Source: Xanthobacteraceae bacterium (GTDB lineage Bacteria > Pseudomonadota > Alphaproteobacteria > Rhizobiales > Xanthobacteraceae). From it: a stretch of DNA of 25,691 nucleotides. Where the stretch lies: assembly GCA_019746355.1 (NCBI GenBank), contig JAIESC010000051.1:1-25691 (forward strand), written 5' to 3'. How positions within the stretch are numbered: the stretch's first letter is position 1; the number at the start of each line of letters is the position of its first letter. The notes below the pieces were generated by a model. The model was not told where the DNA came from. It saw only the letters and a list, made by a program, of their open reading frames with translations, and did not search any database. Below, one piece after another: positions 5,839 through 13,240 of the stretch. The translations under genes were made by a program, and so were the position numbers.

Positions 5839-6627
5839 ATGACCTGCCGATCCCGAATGCTTGCGATAGCGGTACGCGACCTCGTGGTCGGTTTCGGCAG
5901 GCAGACCGTCCTCGACCACCTTTCGCTGGACGTTTACCGGGGCGAGATCCTGGGCCTCGTCGGCGCGTCCGGCGGCGGCAAGTCAGTTCTGCTGCGCACG
6001 ATCATCGGACTGCTGCCGAAGCGCAACGGCCGGATCGAAGTGCTGGACACCGATTTCGATGCGTCCGCCTCCGACGCCGCGCGCGCAATGGGACGGCGCT
6101 GGGGCATCCTGTTCCAGCAAGGTGCGCTGTTTTCCTCGCTGACAGTGCTGCAGAACGTACAGTTTCCGATGCGCGAGCATCTCGACATTTCACAGCGGCT
6201 GATGGACGAGGTCGCGCTGGCGAAACTCGAAATGGTGGGCTTGAGCCGCGCGGACGCGCACAAATTTCCCTCCGAGCTGTCCGGCGGCATGACCAAGCGG
6301 GTCGCACTGGCGCGGGCGCTGGCGCTCGATCCGGAGATCGTGTTTCTCGACGAGCCGACGTCAGGTCTCGACCCGATCGCGGCCGGCGAGTTCGACGCGC
6401 TGATCAAGACCTTGCAGCAGACGCTCGGCCTGACCGTCTTCATGGTCACGCACGATCTCGACAGCCTCTACACCGTCTGCAACCGCGTCGCGGCGCTGGC
6501 GGAAGGCCGAATCGTCGCGATCGGGCCGATGGCCGAAGTCCTGCAGTCGCCGCATCCCTGGGTGCAGGCCTATTTCCGCGGCGCGCGCGGCATCAAGCGC
6601 GCGCAAGCGACCCCGGAACGGAGCTAA
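5839..6627 (+). CDS. MlaF-type ABC transporter ATPase
   Basis: The product has 262 residues and starts 3 nt after the permease stop; ATG 5857 is an alternative start. It contains a complete nucleotide-binding domain: Walker A GASGGGKS (42-49), Q-loop FQQG (92-95), signature LSGGM (147-151), Walker B IVFLDE (167-172), D-loop SGLDP and switch His205 (VTHD). The SGGMTKRVALARAL stretch is typical of the Mla/Mce branch. It would hydrolyse ATP to power lipid movement through the neighbouring permease. No C-terminal accessory domain is apparent. Confidence 0.95.
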   Translation: MTCRSRMLAIAVRDLVVGFGRQTVLDHLSLDVYRGEILGLVGASGGGKSVLLRTIIGLLPKRNGRIEVLDTDFDASASDAARAMGRRWGILFQQGALFSSLTVLQNVQFPMREHLDISQRLMDEVALAKLEMVGLSRADAHKFPSELSGGMTKRVALARALALDPEIVFLDEPTSGLDPIAAGEFDALIKTLQQTLGLTVFMVTHDLDSLYTVCNRVAALAEGRIVAIGPMAEVLQSPHPWVQAYFRGARGIKRAQATPERS

Positions 6628-6632
6628 GCATC

Positions 6633-7754
6633 ATGGAAACCACCGCCAAATACCGGCTCATGGGGGCGTTCACGCTCGCCGCGGTGCTCGGCGTTTTCGT
6701 ATTCGTTTACTGGCTCAATCATGCCGGCGGTCTCGGCCAGCGAAGCGCCTATCAGGTCAGGTTCCTCGGGGCTGTCCCCGGTCTGCGCCCCGGCGCCGCG
6801 GTTCAGTTCAACGGCATCCGCGTCGGCGAGGTCACGGATCTTCGTCTCGACGACAAGACGCCGCAGCAGGTGATGGCGACGATCTCGGTCGATGCCGCGA
6901 CACCCATTCGCCGCGACACCCAGGTGAGCCTGGACTTCCAGGGCCTGATGGGCGTGACGTCGGTGGCGCTCAGGGGCGGCGCGCCGGACGGCGCGAAGCT
7001 GACAGGCTCGCCTCCCCTGCTCGTCGCCGAGGCCTCGGCCGGATCGGACCTGACCAGCACGGCGAGGGAAACGCTGCAGCGTCTCGGCGGCGTCCTTGCC
7101 GACAACTCGGAATCGCTGCGCAGCACCATCAACAACCTCAGCACGTTCACCGGATCGCTCGCCAAGAACTCGGACCGGATCGACGGCATCGTCGCAGGCC
7201 TCGAGCGCATGACCGGTGCGGACGCGATCAAGAACCCGACAATGTCGTTCGATCTTGCCGCGCCGCGCACATTCCCGCCGCTCGACAAGACCCCCGGCGC
7301 GCCGCTCGCCGTCGCCGAGCCGACCGCCCTGATCGTCCTCGACACCCAAAAATTGATCGTGCGGTCGCCTGCGGGCGCACGCACGCAGATGACGGGCAAC
7401 GCGCAATGGGCCGACGCGCTGCCCAAGCTCGTTCAGGCCAAGGTCATGCAGGCCTTCGAGAACGCGACGTCGCCGGCCATGATCGCGCGCACGGGAGACA
7501 ATCTCGCCACGGATCGCCAGTTGCTGCTGGATATCCGGAGCTTCGACCTGATCGCCGGCAGCAAGCCCGAGGCGCTGGTCGAACTCGCCGCCAAGGTCGT
7601 CGCTGACGGCAATCGCGTCGTCGACGCACGAACCTTCAGCGCCACAGCGCCGGCAGAGGCCACCGATGGCCCCGCGGCGGCCGCCGCGCTGAACCAAGCC
7701 TTCGGTCATGTGGCGACCGAGCTTGTCGTCTGGGTGCAAGGCGTCAATCCCTAG
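6633..7754 (+). CDS. MlaD/MCE protein fused to a PqiC-like auxiliary lipoprotein domain
   Basis: The product has 373 residues. One N-terminal membrane helix (about 8-28, AFTLAAVLGVFVFVYWL) anchors it in the inner membrane. The MCE/MlaD domain spans about 39-117 (QVRFLGAVPGLRPGAAVQFN, GIRVGEV, LDFQGLMGVTSVAL). A linker with repeated Asn/Ser and Leu follows (150-200). The C-terminal 130 residues (from about 245) resemble the ABC-type auxiliary lipoprotein domain of PqiC (DUF330): LPKLVQAKVMQAFENA, then LLLDIRSFDL, ending in AFGHVATELVVWV. In many loci PqiC is a separate outer-membrane lipoprotein. Here there is no lipobox because the domain is fused. The periplasmic role would be to bind or pass lipid between membranes. 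Confidence 0.88.
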   Translation: METTAKYRLMGAFTLAAVLGVFVFVYWLNHAGGLGQRSAYQVRFLGAVPGLRPGAAVQFNGIRVGEVTDLRLDDKTPQQVMATISVDAATPIRRDTQVSLDFQGLMGVTSVALRGGAPDGAKLTGSPPLLVAEASAGSDLTSTARETLQRLGGVLADNSESLRSTINNLSTFTGSLAKNSDRIDGIVAGLERMTGADAIKNPTMSFDLAAPRTFPPLDKTPGAPLAVAEPTALIVLDTQKLIVRSPAGARTQMTGNAQWADALPKLVQAKVMQAFENATSPAMIARTGDNLATDRQLLLDIRSFDLIAGSKPEALVELAAKVVADGNRVVDARTFSATAPAEATDGPAAAAALNQAFGHVATELVVWVQGVNP

Positions 7755-7807
7755 CCTGACGATCGTGCAAGGCATGAGCAATTGGATGCATGATGGAGCA
7801 ACAAGAC

Positions 7808-8125
7808 ATGAGCAAGCATGAAGAGATCGCCAAAACGTTGAACGCACGCCTTTCGGAATTGCAGCGTCATCTTTCCAAGGTCGACACCGAGCTGCACAAG
7901 CGGCTGTCTGCCGATTCGGAGGACCAGGCCATCGAGCTCGAGAACCAGGAGGCGCTCGAAGTGATCGAAAGATCCGACATTCGGGAAATCCGCCAGATTC
8001 AGGCGGCCCTGAAGCGGATCGCCGACGGCACCTATGGCACTTGCGTCAAATGCGGAGGTCCGATCGACCCGCGACGCCTCAAGGCGCTGCCAACCGCAGC
8101 AACGTGCATTTCATGCCCTGCGTGA
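7808..8125 (+). CDS. DksA/TraR-type zinc-finger protein
   Basis: The product has 105 residues from ATG 7808, chosen because GGAG at 7795-7798 is 9 nt upstream; an in-frame ATG at 7790 would add six residues. The N-terminal half is a charged coiled-coil (residues 1-70). A C4 zinc finger follows, with CVKC (79-82) and CISC (100-103). The acidic tip expected at the coil turn is present around 37-46. DksA-type proteins enter the RNA polymerase secondary channel and adjust initiation during stress; short ones like this may lack ppGpp synergy. It lies 53 bp after the lipid transporter genes and may be cotranscribed with them. Confidence 0.88.
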   Translation: MSKHEEIAKTLNARLSELQRHLSKVDTELHKRLSADSEDQAIELENQEALEVIERSDIREIRQIQAALKRIADGTYGTCVKCGGPIDPRRLKALPTAATCISCPA

Positions 8126-8479
8126 TGCCCCGGCGATCAGGTCCCGGTTTCGCTCGCGAGATCAATTGCAGGTGTCGAGGCCTTGAACGGCCTTCTGCTG
8201 ATGGCTGGACCGCGTCGTTCACCGACCTCGCGATGGAACGCTACCGGCCGCTCCATCCACGCAGACGCCGGGCCGGCCATCCTGGTTCGCGAGCGCACAC
8301 GGCGCGAGCTCCGCTTCGGCGAGCAACCGCCAGCGCCCGCTTGCCCGCGGACCAAGCGGCTTCCCGACGGCATCCGGATGACAATGAAGCGGCGGTTGGC
8401 GGATTGGTGGCAGCTATTGCCAACGGCAGTCGGCTTGTCGTACGCGGCCGCGAAGCGAACCCGATTTCTCCTGCGGGGC
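8126..8479. other. 354-bp gap without a supportable gene
   Basis: Open frames exist on both strands, but none has a ribosome site or recognisable family sequence. The right edge leads into the FixK box at 8480. Confidence 0.6.
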
Positions 8480-8493
8480 TTGATGCAGATCAA
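8480..8493. promoter_or_regulatory. FNR/FixK-type box upstream of cytochrome c
   Basis: TTGATGCAGATCAA is a perfect TTGAT-N4-ATCAA dyad. Its centre is 66 bp from the cytochrome start at 8553. A TAACGT (8517-8522) about 33 bp downstream could serve as the -10. Confidence 0.85.
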
Positions 8494-8523
8494 CAATGCC
8501 GCAGGTGGCTTCCGGCTAACGTT

Positions 8524-8541
8524 CCGCTCGTGCTCGAGCGG
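8524..8541 (+). promoter_or_regulatory. Hairpin overlapping the ribosome site of cytochrome c
   Basis: CCGCTCG (8524-8530) and CGAGCGG (8535-8541) form a 7-bp stem with a TGCT loop. The last two bases are the first two of the GGAG ribosome site (8540-8543), so the fold could limit initiation. Confidence 0.5.
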
Positions 8542-8552
8542 AGCATTTGGCA

Positions 8553-8909
8553 ATGTCGTTCAGGCGGTGGGGCTATTTCATTCTGATCGTGGCGCTGGTT
8601 CTCATCGCCTTGCTCTTGGCGCGCATGCACGTCGCGGCCGCTCAGGGTGCGACGCCGGCCACGAAGGGTAACTCCGAGGCCGGGCGGCTCATGGCGCAGG
8701 CTTGGTGCACCGAGTGCCATTCCGTGCAGTGGGACACCGCCGGCACCGGCAAGTTCGCGCCCGATTTCACGGTGGCTGCCGGCCGGCGCTCCGCGCGGTG
8801 GCTCCATGCCTTCCTGCGTCGCCCGCATGTGAAGATGCCGGATTTCGAATTTGAACCGGATGCGGCGGACGATCTGGTGGCTTACATCGTGAGCCTCAAG
8901 CGCCGCTAA
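8553..8909 (+). CDS. Membrane-anchored monoheme cytochrome c
   Basis: The product has 118 residues from ATG 8553 (GGAG 9 nt upstream; a TTG at 8547 fits less well). One N-terminal helix (about 8-24, YFILIVALVLIALLLA) is an uncleaved anchor or signal. Haem is bound covalently at CTECH (52-56), and Met95 in VKMPDF is the likely sixth ligand. The end, DLVAYIVSLK, is the usual C-terminal helix of class I cytochromes. It would carry electrons in the periplasm. The perfect FixK-type box upstream ties it to microaerobic respiration. It resembles the cytochrome at 10442-10756 and the fragment at 13868-14002, suggesting a local family. Confidence 0.92.
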   Translation: MSFRRWGYFILIVALVLIALLLARMHVAAAQGATPATKGNSEAGRLMAQAWCTECHSVQWDTAGTGKFAPDFTVAAGRRSARWLHAFLRRPHVKMPDFEFEPDAADDLVAYIVSLKRR

Positions 8910-9032
8910 TTGATGCTCCCGTGTGAACACTGGTTTTCGTTCATCAATCGACCGTACGGGCTAGAATGGGCGCTGGGCAGGCTCTGAGGCCAGGGTGGCT
9001 CCGTTCTCGGCCCCCACAACGAGGAAAGCGCC

Positions 9033-9962
9033 ATGAAAGCGTGGCTGCTCAAGCTTCACCGCTGGGCCGCACTGGTGTTTGCGCTGCCGCTCGTCGCGGT
9101 TCTCGGCACCGGCCTGATCCTGTCGTTCGAGCCGTGGCTCGTGGTCCGCGCGATCGAGCCGAATTCGCTGACGCCAGCGAAGATCGAGACACTGCTGGGC
9201 CAGCACGATCCGGGCGGTCAAGCCCGCGCCATCTCTTACCGGAGCTACGACGGGACATTGACGATCGGCTACGGGCGCGGCGGCGGCAAGGTGGTCGACA
9301 TCGCGACCGGCGAAATCCGATCCGGGCCGTCAGCGCTGGCGGACACGCTCGGGACGATGCGGCGCGCGCACGAAACGCTGCTCTACGACCTCCGCTGGCT
9401 GGTCATTACCTCGAGCTTGGCCATGCTGGTGCTGGCCTTGCTCGGCGTGTTGATGGGCTGGCCGCTGATCTCAAACTCACTTGCCGGCTGGCACAAGGCC
9501 ATGGCGTGGGGGCTGCTGCCGCTCATCGTGCTGTCGCCGCTGACCGGCCTGATGCTGTCCTATGGCATCACCTTTACCGGCCCGCCAGCCGCGGCCGCGG
9601 CGGTAGCAGGAGCTCGCGCAGCGCCGATCGGTTTGGCGGATGCCGTGCGGATCGTCGGCAACGACAACGATCTTTCCTCGCTGGTCTGGCTGCGGCCGCT
9701 CGGCGGCCGGCTCGCCGTCCGCCTGGTCAAGGACGGCGAATTCCGCGTCTACGCGGTCACGCGCGACGGCGCCGTGGCGATGCCGCGCAACTGGCCGCGG
9801 CTCTGGCACGAGGGTAACTTTGCCGGCGTCTGGTCTGCGCTGATGAACGTGGTCATCTCGTTTGCGACGCTCGGCCTGCTGGTGACCGGGGTGTGGATCT
9901 GGCTGCGCCGACAGATCAGAAGACGCACCCGCCGCGTTCCGGCCAGCGCGCCCGCCGAATAG
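9033..9962 (+). CDS. PepSY-associated transmembrane protein
   Basis: The product has 309 residues, with GAGGA about 8 nt before the ATG. The arrangement is typical of PepSY-TM proteins: a first helix (LHRWAALVFALPLVAVLGTG) with His9, a periplasmic segment, two central helices (WLVITSSLAMLVLALLGVLM and the one after GWHKAMAW), a second periplasmic PepSY-like segment, and a last helix (VVISFATLGLLVTGVWIWL). His residues in LHRW, RAHETLL, GWHKA and LWHEG sit next to helices and could bind haem, as in membrane ferric or quinone reductases. Flanking cytochromes c make an electron-transfer role plausible. I see no FixK box directly upstream. Confidence 0.88.
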   Translation: MKAWLLKLHRWAALVFALPLVAVLGTGLILSFEPWLVVRAIEPNSLTPAKIETLLGQHDPGGQARAISYRSYDGTLTIGYGRGGGKVVDIATGEIRSGPSALADTLGTMRRAHETLLYDLRWLVITSSLAMLVLALLGVLMGWPLISNSLAGWHKAMAWGLLPLIVLSPLTGLMLSYGITFTGPPAAAAAVAGARAAPIGLADAVRIVGNDNDLSSLVWLRPLGGRLAVRLVKDGEFRVYAVTRDGAVAMPRNWPRLWHEGNFAGVWSALMNVVISFATLGLLVTGVWIWLRRQIRRRTRRVPASAPAE

Positions 9963-9974
9963 CCTGCTGCAGGC

Positions 9975-10085
9975 TCAAGCGGAAGCCACAATACCGATCC
10001 AGGTCAGGACGATCGACAAGACCAAGGCTACCGCCACGACTTTCACATGGGTCTCTGACCCTGCCGTTTCCATTGTGTAGTTCAT
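9975..10085 (-). CDS. Small single-helix membrane protein (36 residues)
   Basis: ATG at 10085 has AGGAG at a 7-nt spacing. The product begins MNYTMETAGSETHVK and continues as one hydrophobic helix (VVAVALVLSIVLTWIGIVA), ending at TGA 9975-9977. The clear ribosome site and the amphipathic/hydrophobic layout support a real gene despite its size. Its 3' end meets the convergent PepSY gene, whose stop is 13 bp away; a short dyad (AGCCTG/CAGGCT, 9961-9975) lies there. Similar tiny proteins accompany respiratory genes in related genomes (recalled). They may be subunits or assembly aids of a membrane complex, but the function is unknown. Confidence 0.75.
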   Translation of the reverse strand: MNYTMETAGSETHVKVVAVALVLSIVLTWIGIVASA

Positions 10086-10174
10086 GGCGTTGCTCCTGAT
10101 GCTCGCAAGCTTCCGCGTCCTGCACGCGGGCGGACCTTATGACGCCCGGAGTCCGGCGAAAATTCAGATATCTC

Positions 10175-10183
10175 CCCTAAGGG
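10175..10183. promoter_or_regulatory. Possible response-regulator site (CCCT-A-AGGG dyad)
   Basis: CCCT and AGGG arms around a single A lie about 94 bp upstream of the small membrane protein start, next to an AGATATCT palindrome. The layout recalls NarL/FixJ-type sites, but this is only a resemblance. Confidence 0.25.
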
Positions 10184-10235
10184 CTTCTACGCAGCCAAGC
10201 GAAGCGTGTGCCCGAGACAGCCTGCGGCGGCCGAC

Positions 10236-10272
10236 AAAAACAGAGCCCGGCCAAGGATGAATGGCCGGGCTC
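10236..10272 (-). terminator. Intrinsic terminator reading leftward
   Basis: GAGCCCGGCCA (10243-10253) and TGGCCGGGCTC (10262-10272) form a perfect 11-bp stem. On the minus strand it is followed two bases later by five T (10236-10240). No minus-strand protein gene ends here, so it most likely terminates a non-coding transcript. Confidence 0.8.
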
Positions 10273-10329
10273 GATTGGCGCTTCGGACAAAGGTAAGGGG
10301 TGGGGGCATCGCCCGAAACGCGTCAACGA
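10236..10329 (-). ncRNA. Candidate FixK-controlled small RNA (about 94 nt)
   Basis: On the minus strand, TATGTT (10336-10341) is centred 31 bp from the centre of the FixK box at 10363-10376, ideal for a class II promoter. A start near 10329 and the terminator at 10236-10272 define a transcript of about 94 nt. No convincing open frame lies inside. The middle contains a C-rich stretch complementary to 10291-10310 (CCCCCACCCC on the RNA), the kind of sequence that pairs with ribosome sites in several alphaproteobacterial sRNAs. The ends are predicted, not measured. Confidence 0.45.
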
Positions 10330-10362
10330 CTGCCGAACATAGACATGTCAGCCACCACGACG

Positions 10363-10376
10363 TTGATCTGGATCAA
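10363..10376. promoter_or_regulatory. FNR/FixK-type box between the cytochrome c and the sRNA candidate
   Basis: TTGATCTGGATCAA is a perfect dyad. Rightward, its centre is 72 bp from the cytochrome start at 10442, with a -10-like TATGCT at 10419-10424. Leftward, it is 31 bp from TATGTT at 10336-10341. Confidence 0.88.
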
Positions 10377-10441
10377 TCTTCGGCATGGTCGGTCGGCTTG
10401 CCGGCCGCAGCCACAGGGTATGCTGGATCAGGAGTTCTTTC

Positions 10442-10756
10442 ATGACAATGACCCGCGCACTCGGGACGATCGGCCTGATCCTGTCGTTGGCGGATCCGGT
10501 GCCAACGTCGGCAGCAGACGTAAAGAACGGAGAAGCGCTGGCCCGGCGCTGGTGCTCGAGCTGCCATGTCGTTGCCGGCGATCAATCCGGCACCGTTGGA
10601 GAAGCGCCGCCGTTTCGCGTGATTGCACGAACACCGGATCTCGATGCGGGCAAGATCGCGCTGTTTCTGCTGCAGCCGCATCCGAAGATGCCGGACATGG
10701 GGCTCAGCCGCCAGGCGGCGGGCGATCTCGCCGCCTATATCATGAGTCTCAAGTAA
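10442..10756 (+). CDS. Periplasmic monoheme cytochrome c
   Basis: The product has 104 residues from ATG 10442, with AGGAG 7 nt upstream; the frame is open upstream but has no ribosome site there. A signal peptide covers about residues 1-25 (ending PVPTSAA), leaving a small soluble cytochrome of about 79 residues. Haem binds at CSSCH (38-42), and Met83 in PKMPDM is the probable axial ligand. The C-terminal helix is GDLAAYIMSLK. It should shuttle electrons in the periplasm, perhaps to a high-affinity oxidase. Its promoter has a perfect FixK-type box. The convergent stress gene ends 6 bp beyond its stop codon. Confidence 0.93.
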   Translation: MTMTRALGTIGLILSLADPVPTSAADVKNGEALARRWCSSCHVVAGDQSGTVGEAPPFRVIARTPDLDAGKIALFLLQPHPKMPDMGLSRQAAGDLAAYIMSLK

Positions 10757-10762
10757 GCCTCG

Positions 10763-11590
10763 TTAGTGCGCCATCAGGACGGGCACCGGCATCCTGCTCA
10801 GCATCAAGCGCGTTGCGCCGCCGAACACGAATTCGCGAAACCGCGAATGTCCATAGCCGCCCATCACGACGAGGGTGGCGCGAAAGGATTCGATCTCGCG
10901 CAGGATCGCTTCCGGTATGTCGCGATCCCGCCGTTCGGCGAGGACGGCATCGAGGCCATGCCGCTGAAGATTCCGGACCAGGGCGCTGCCGCGAAGACCG
11001 GTCCCCTTTGAAACCTCTTCGGCCGTGAACACCTCGATGGTCGCACCCGCGGTCAGCAGAGGGGCGGCAGCCGCGACCGCGCGCGTCGCGTGAAGGCTGG
11101 CGTCCCAGGCGATCAAAACGCGGTCCAATGAAAACGGCCCCTGAAATCCGCGTGGCACGACGACGAGCGGCCGCCCGGCCTGAAACAGCGCCGACTCCAG
11201 GAACATGTCCCCGAAGGAATCCATCTCCTCGGCTTTGTGTTGCATCACAACTCCGAGGTCCGCCGTGCGAAGCCGGAACGCGAAATCCGTGATGGCAGAT
11301 TGCACGGAGCACGTATGGGTTTCGAACGCATGCTCAACCGCCGCGGCGCTCGCCGCCTGCTCAAACCTGGCACGCGCGCCCGTCACGGCTTTGTTTGCCT
11401 CCGCCCGGTACTCGTCGGCGAGGCTGGAGACGAACGCAGGGTAAACGCTGAACGGCACGTCCGGCGCGAGGGCATACGCAACGCCGGTCAGGTGAGCACG
11501 ATAGTGGCTTGCCATCTTGAGGGCGTAGTCACGGGCCGGATCGGCTTCCTCCCGAGTGGCCAGTCCGACGAGAATGTCCTTGATGGTCAT
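10763..11590 (-). CDS. Universal stress protein with tandem Usp domains
   Basis: The product has 276 residues from ATG 11590 (MTIKDILVGL); the longer frame from 11626 lacks family sequence. Two Usp folds are joined, about 1-145 and 155-276. The second keeps the nucleotide-binding pattern G-x2-G-x9-G-(S/T) as GGYGHSRFREFVFGGAT near the C-terminus. The first is less conserved (LGVVMQHKAEEMDSFGDMF). Tandem Usp proteins are cytosolic ATP or AMP sensors induced during energy stress. A FixK-type box lies 69 bp upstream, placing it in the low-oxygen response. Confidence 0.93.
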   Translation of the reverse strand: MTIKDILVGLATREEADPARDYALKMASHYRAHLTGVAYALAPDVPFSVYPAFVSSLADEYRAEANKAVTGARARFEQAASAAAVEHAFETHTCSVQSAITDFAFRLRTADLGVVMQHKAEEMDSFGDMFLESALFQAGRPLVVVPRGFQGPFSLDRVLIAWDASLHATRAVAAAAPLLTAGATIEVFTAEEVSKGTGLRGSALVRNLQRHGLDAVLAERRDRDIPEAILREIESFRATLVVMGGYGHSRFREFVFGGATRLMLSRMPVPVLMAH

Positions 11591-11652
11591 GGCTTGTCCT
11601 TGCGGTTCGCGTAACGGTGCGGGCATCGGACCCGAGCATGGTGAGATCCACT

Positions 11653-11666
11653 TTGATCTAGATCAG
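11653..11666. promoter_or_regulatory. FNR/FixK-type box upstream of the Usp gene
   Basis: TTGATCTAGATCAG has one mismatch in the last position. Its centre is 69 bp from the Usp start. The permease start at 11803 lies 143 bp in the other direction. Confidence 0.75.
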
Positions 11667-11802
11667 CCATCGGCCGGCACCACCGTGCGACATAATTGCA
11701 TGCCGACGGATCAACTCTCTACACCGTACTGCTGGGCTTGCGGCGGGCTAACAGGGTCCGCGGACGTCCGATTGGCTATCGGATGACGGAAGAACGGCAA
11801 AA

Positions 11803-13140
11803 ATGATCCACGCCCACTTGCTGCGTCGGCTGGGTTTCAAAGAATCGTTCGCGATCGTGGTCGGGTCCATGATCGGCACCGGCGTGTTCCTGAAAACAGC
11901 GGTGATGGCTCAAGAGGCAGGGACCCCGCTCTTCGTGCTGCTCGCGTGGCTTGTCGCCGGCCTGCTCTCGTTCATGGGGGCGCTGGCTTACGCGGAGCTG
12001 GGTTGCCTGTTTCCCGCAGCCGGAGGCGAATACGTCTTCCTGCGCAAGGCGTATGGCCCGCTTGCCGGCTTTCTCTATGGATGGACGAGATTCTGGATCG
12101 CCTCGCCCGGTTCGATCGCCGCGTACGCCATCGGCTCCGTGACATTTCTCGAAAGCTTTCTGCCCGTGACCAGCCATCGGTCGGAAATGGCGATCGCGCT
12201 TATCGTGTTCTTCACCCTGCTCAACTGCTTCTCGGTTCAGTTCGGTGGAGCGGTGCAAACAGCGATGACCGCAATCAAGATTCTGATGATCTTCGGGCTG
12301 GCAACATCGCTATTCGCATTCGGAGCTGGCGCGAGCTGGGATCACCTCGGCGGCGCGACCGAGTCGGCGGGATGGAAGAGTTGGTCAGGCTTCGGCGCGG
12401 CGGTGGTCGCGGCGCTGTGGGCTTTCGACGGCTGGAACAATCTGTCGATGGCGGCGGGTGAAATTCGCAATCCGGACCGCGTGATCCCGCGAGCACTCGC
12501 ATGGGGACTTGCCGCCGTGCTGATTTTATACCTGGGGATCAACCTCGCCTACTTTTACGCTCTGCCAATTTCCGAAATCGCGAATGCCAACTCCACGCTT
12601 CATCCGGAAGCATTGCCGGTCGCGACAAAGGCCGCCCTGCAGAGCTTCGGCGGCGCTGCGGTCGCAATCCTTTCCGTCGCCTCCGTCTTTTCCGCCTTGG
12701 GCGCGATGAACGGAACGATCCTGACCGGCGCCCGCGTGCCGTTCGCGATGGCCCGGGATGGCCTGATGTGGACGCGGCTCGGCGAAGCCAATGCGCGCAC
12801 CCATTCACCGGTCATAAGCACGATCGCCCAGGGCCTTTGGGCCTGCGTGCTGGCGATCTCCGGCACTTTCGACCAACTCACGAATTGTGTCGTGTTTTCC
12901 TCGTGGATCTTCTACGCGCTCGCCGCGTTCAGCCTGTTCCAGTTCCGTCGCACCCTTCCGGCAGCGGCCTACCGAACGCCGGCGTTTCCCTGGCCGCCGA
13001 TTATCTTCATCGCTTCGGCGCTTCTCCTGATCGTCAATACGCTTTGGACGATGCCGAAAGAAAGTCTGGCCGGACTGGGTCTGATCGCCACCGGAATTCC
13101 GGTTTATTTCCTTTTCCGCAATCGCCGGGCGGCAAGGTAG
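11803..13140 (+). CDS. APC-family amino-acid permease
   Basis: The product has 445 residues with about twelve hydrophobic segments. The first helix holds the substrate-binding Gly motif GSMIGTGVFL. The helix-6 region reads ALWAFDGWNNLSMAAGEIRN, close to the LAT/YfnA-type branch. Another landmark is the LTGARVPFAMARDGL loop. It would import or exchange amino acids or related amines across the inner membrane; the substrate is not predictable. ATG 11803 is preceded by a weak GGAAGA. An upstream ATG at 11782 runs into a stop, so this start is secure. An intrinsic terminator follows. Confidence 0.93.
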   Translation: MIHAHLLRRLGFKESFAIVVGSMIGTGVFLKTAVMAQEAGTPLFVLLAWLVAGLLSFMGALAYAELGCLFPAAGGEYVFLRKAYGPLAGFLYGWTRFWIASPGSIAAYAIGSVTFLESFLPVTSHRSEMAIALIVFFTLLNCFSVQFGGAVQTAMTAIKILMIFGLATSLFAFGAGASWDHLGGATESAGWKSWSGFGAAVVAALWAFDGWNNLSMAAGEIRNPDRVIPRALAWGLAAVLILYLGINLAYFYALPISEIANANSTLHPEALPVATKAALQSFGGAAVAILSVASVFSALGAMNGTILTGARVPFAMARDGLMWTRLGEANARTHSPVISTIAQGLWACVLAISGTFDQLTNCVVFSSWIFYALAAFSLFQFRRTLPAAAYRTPAFPWPPIIFIASALLLIVNTLWTMPKESLAGLGLIATGIPVYFLFRNRRAAR

Positions 13141-13147
13141 CCCTGCT

Positions 13148-13190
13148 ATTGGGCCGTCGGAATGGAACGGTCCGGCCAATGGCGATTTTT
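13148..13190 (+). terminator. Terminator of the APC permease gene
   Basis: ATTGGGCCG (13148-13156) pairs with CGGCCAAT (13173-13180) with one bulge, and an inner CCGT/ACGG pair extends it. Five T (13186-13190) follow after a short gap. Confidence 0.55.
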
Positions 13191-13240
13191 GCGCATCAGG
13201 GCGACCGGCGCGATCGATCAAAAATGACAGTGATGGCTGG

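Noticed and set aside
8137..8553. 138-residue minus-strand open frame
   Set aside because: It runs antisense through the FixK box and cytochrome leader, with no ribosome site or recognisable motif.
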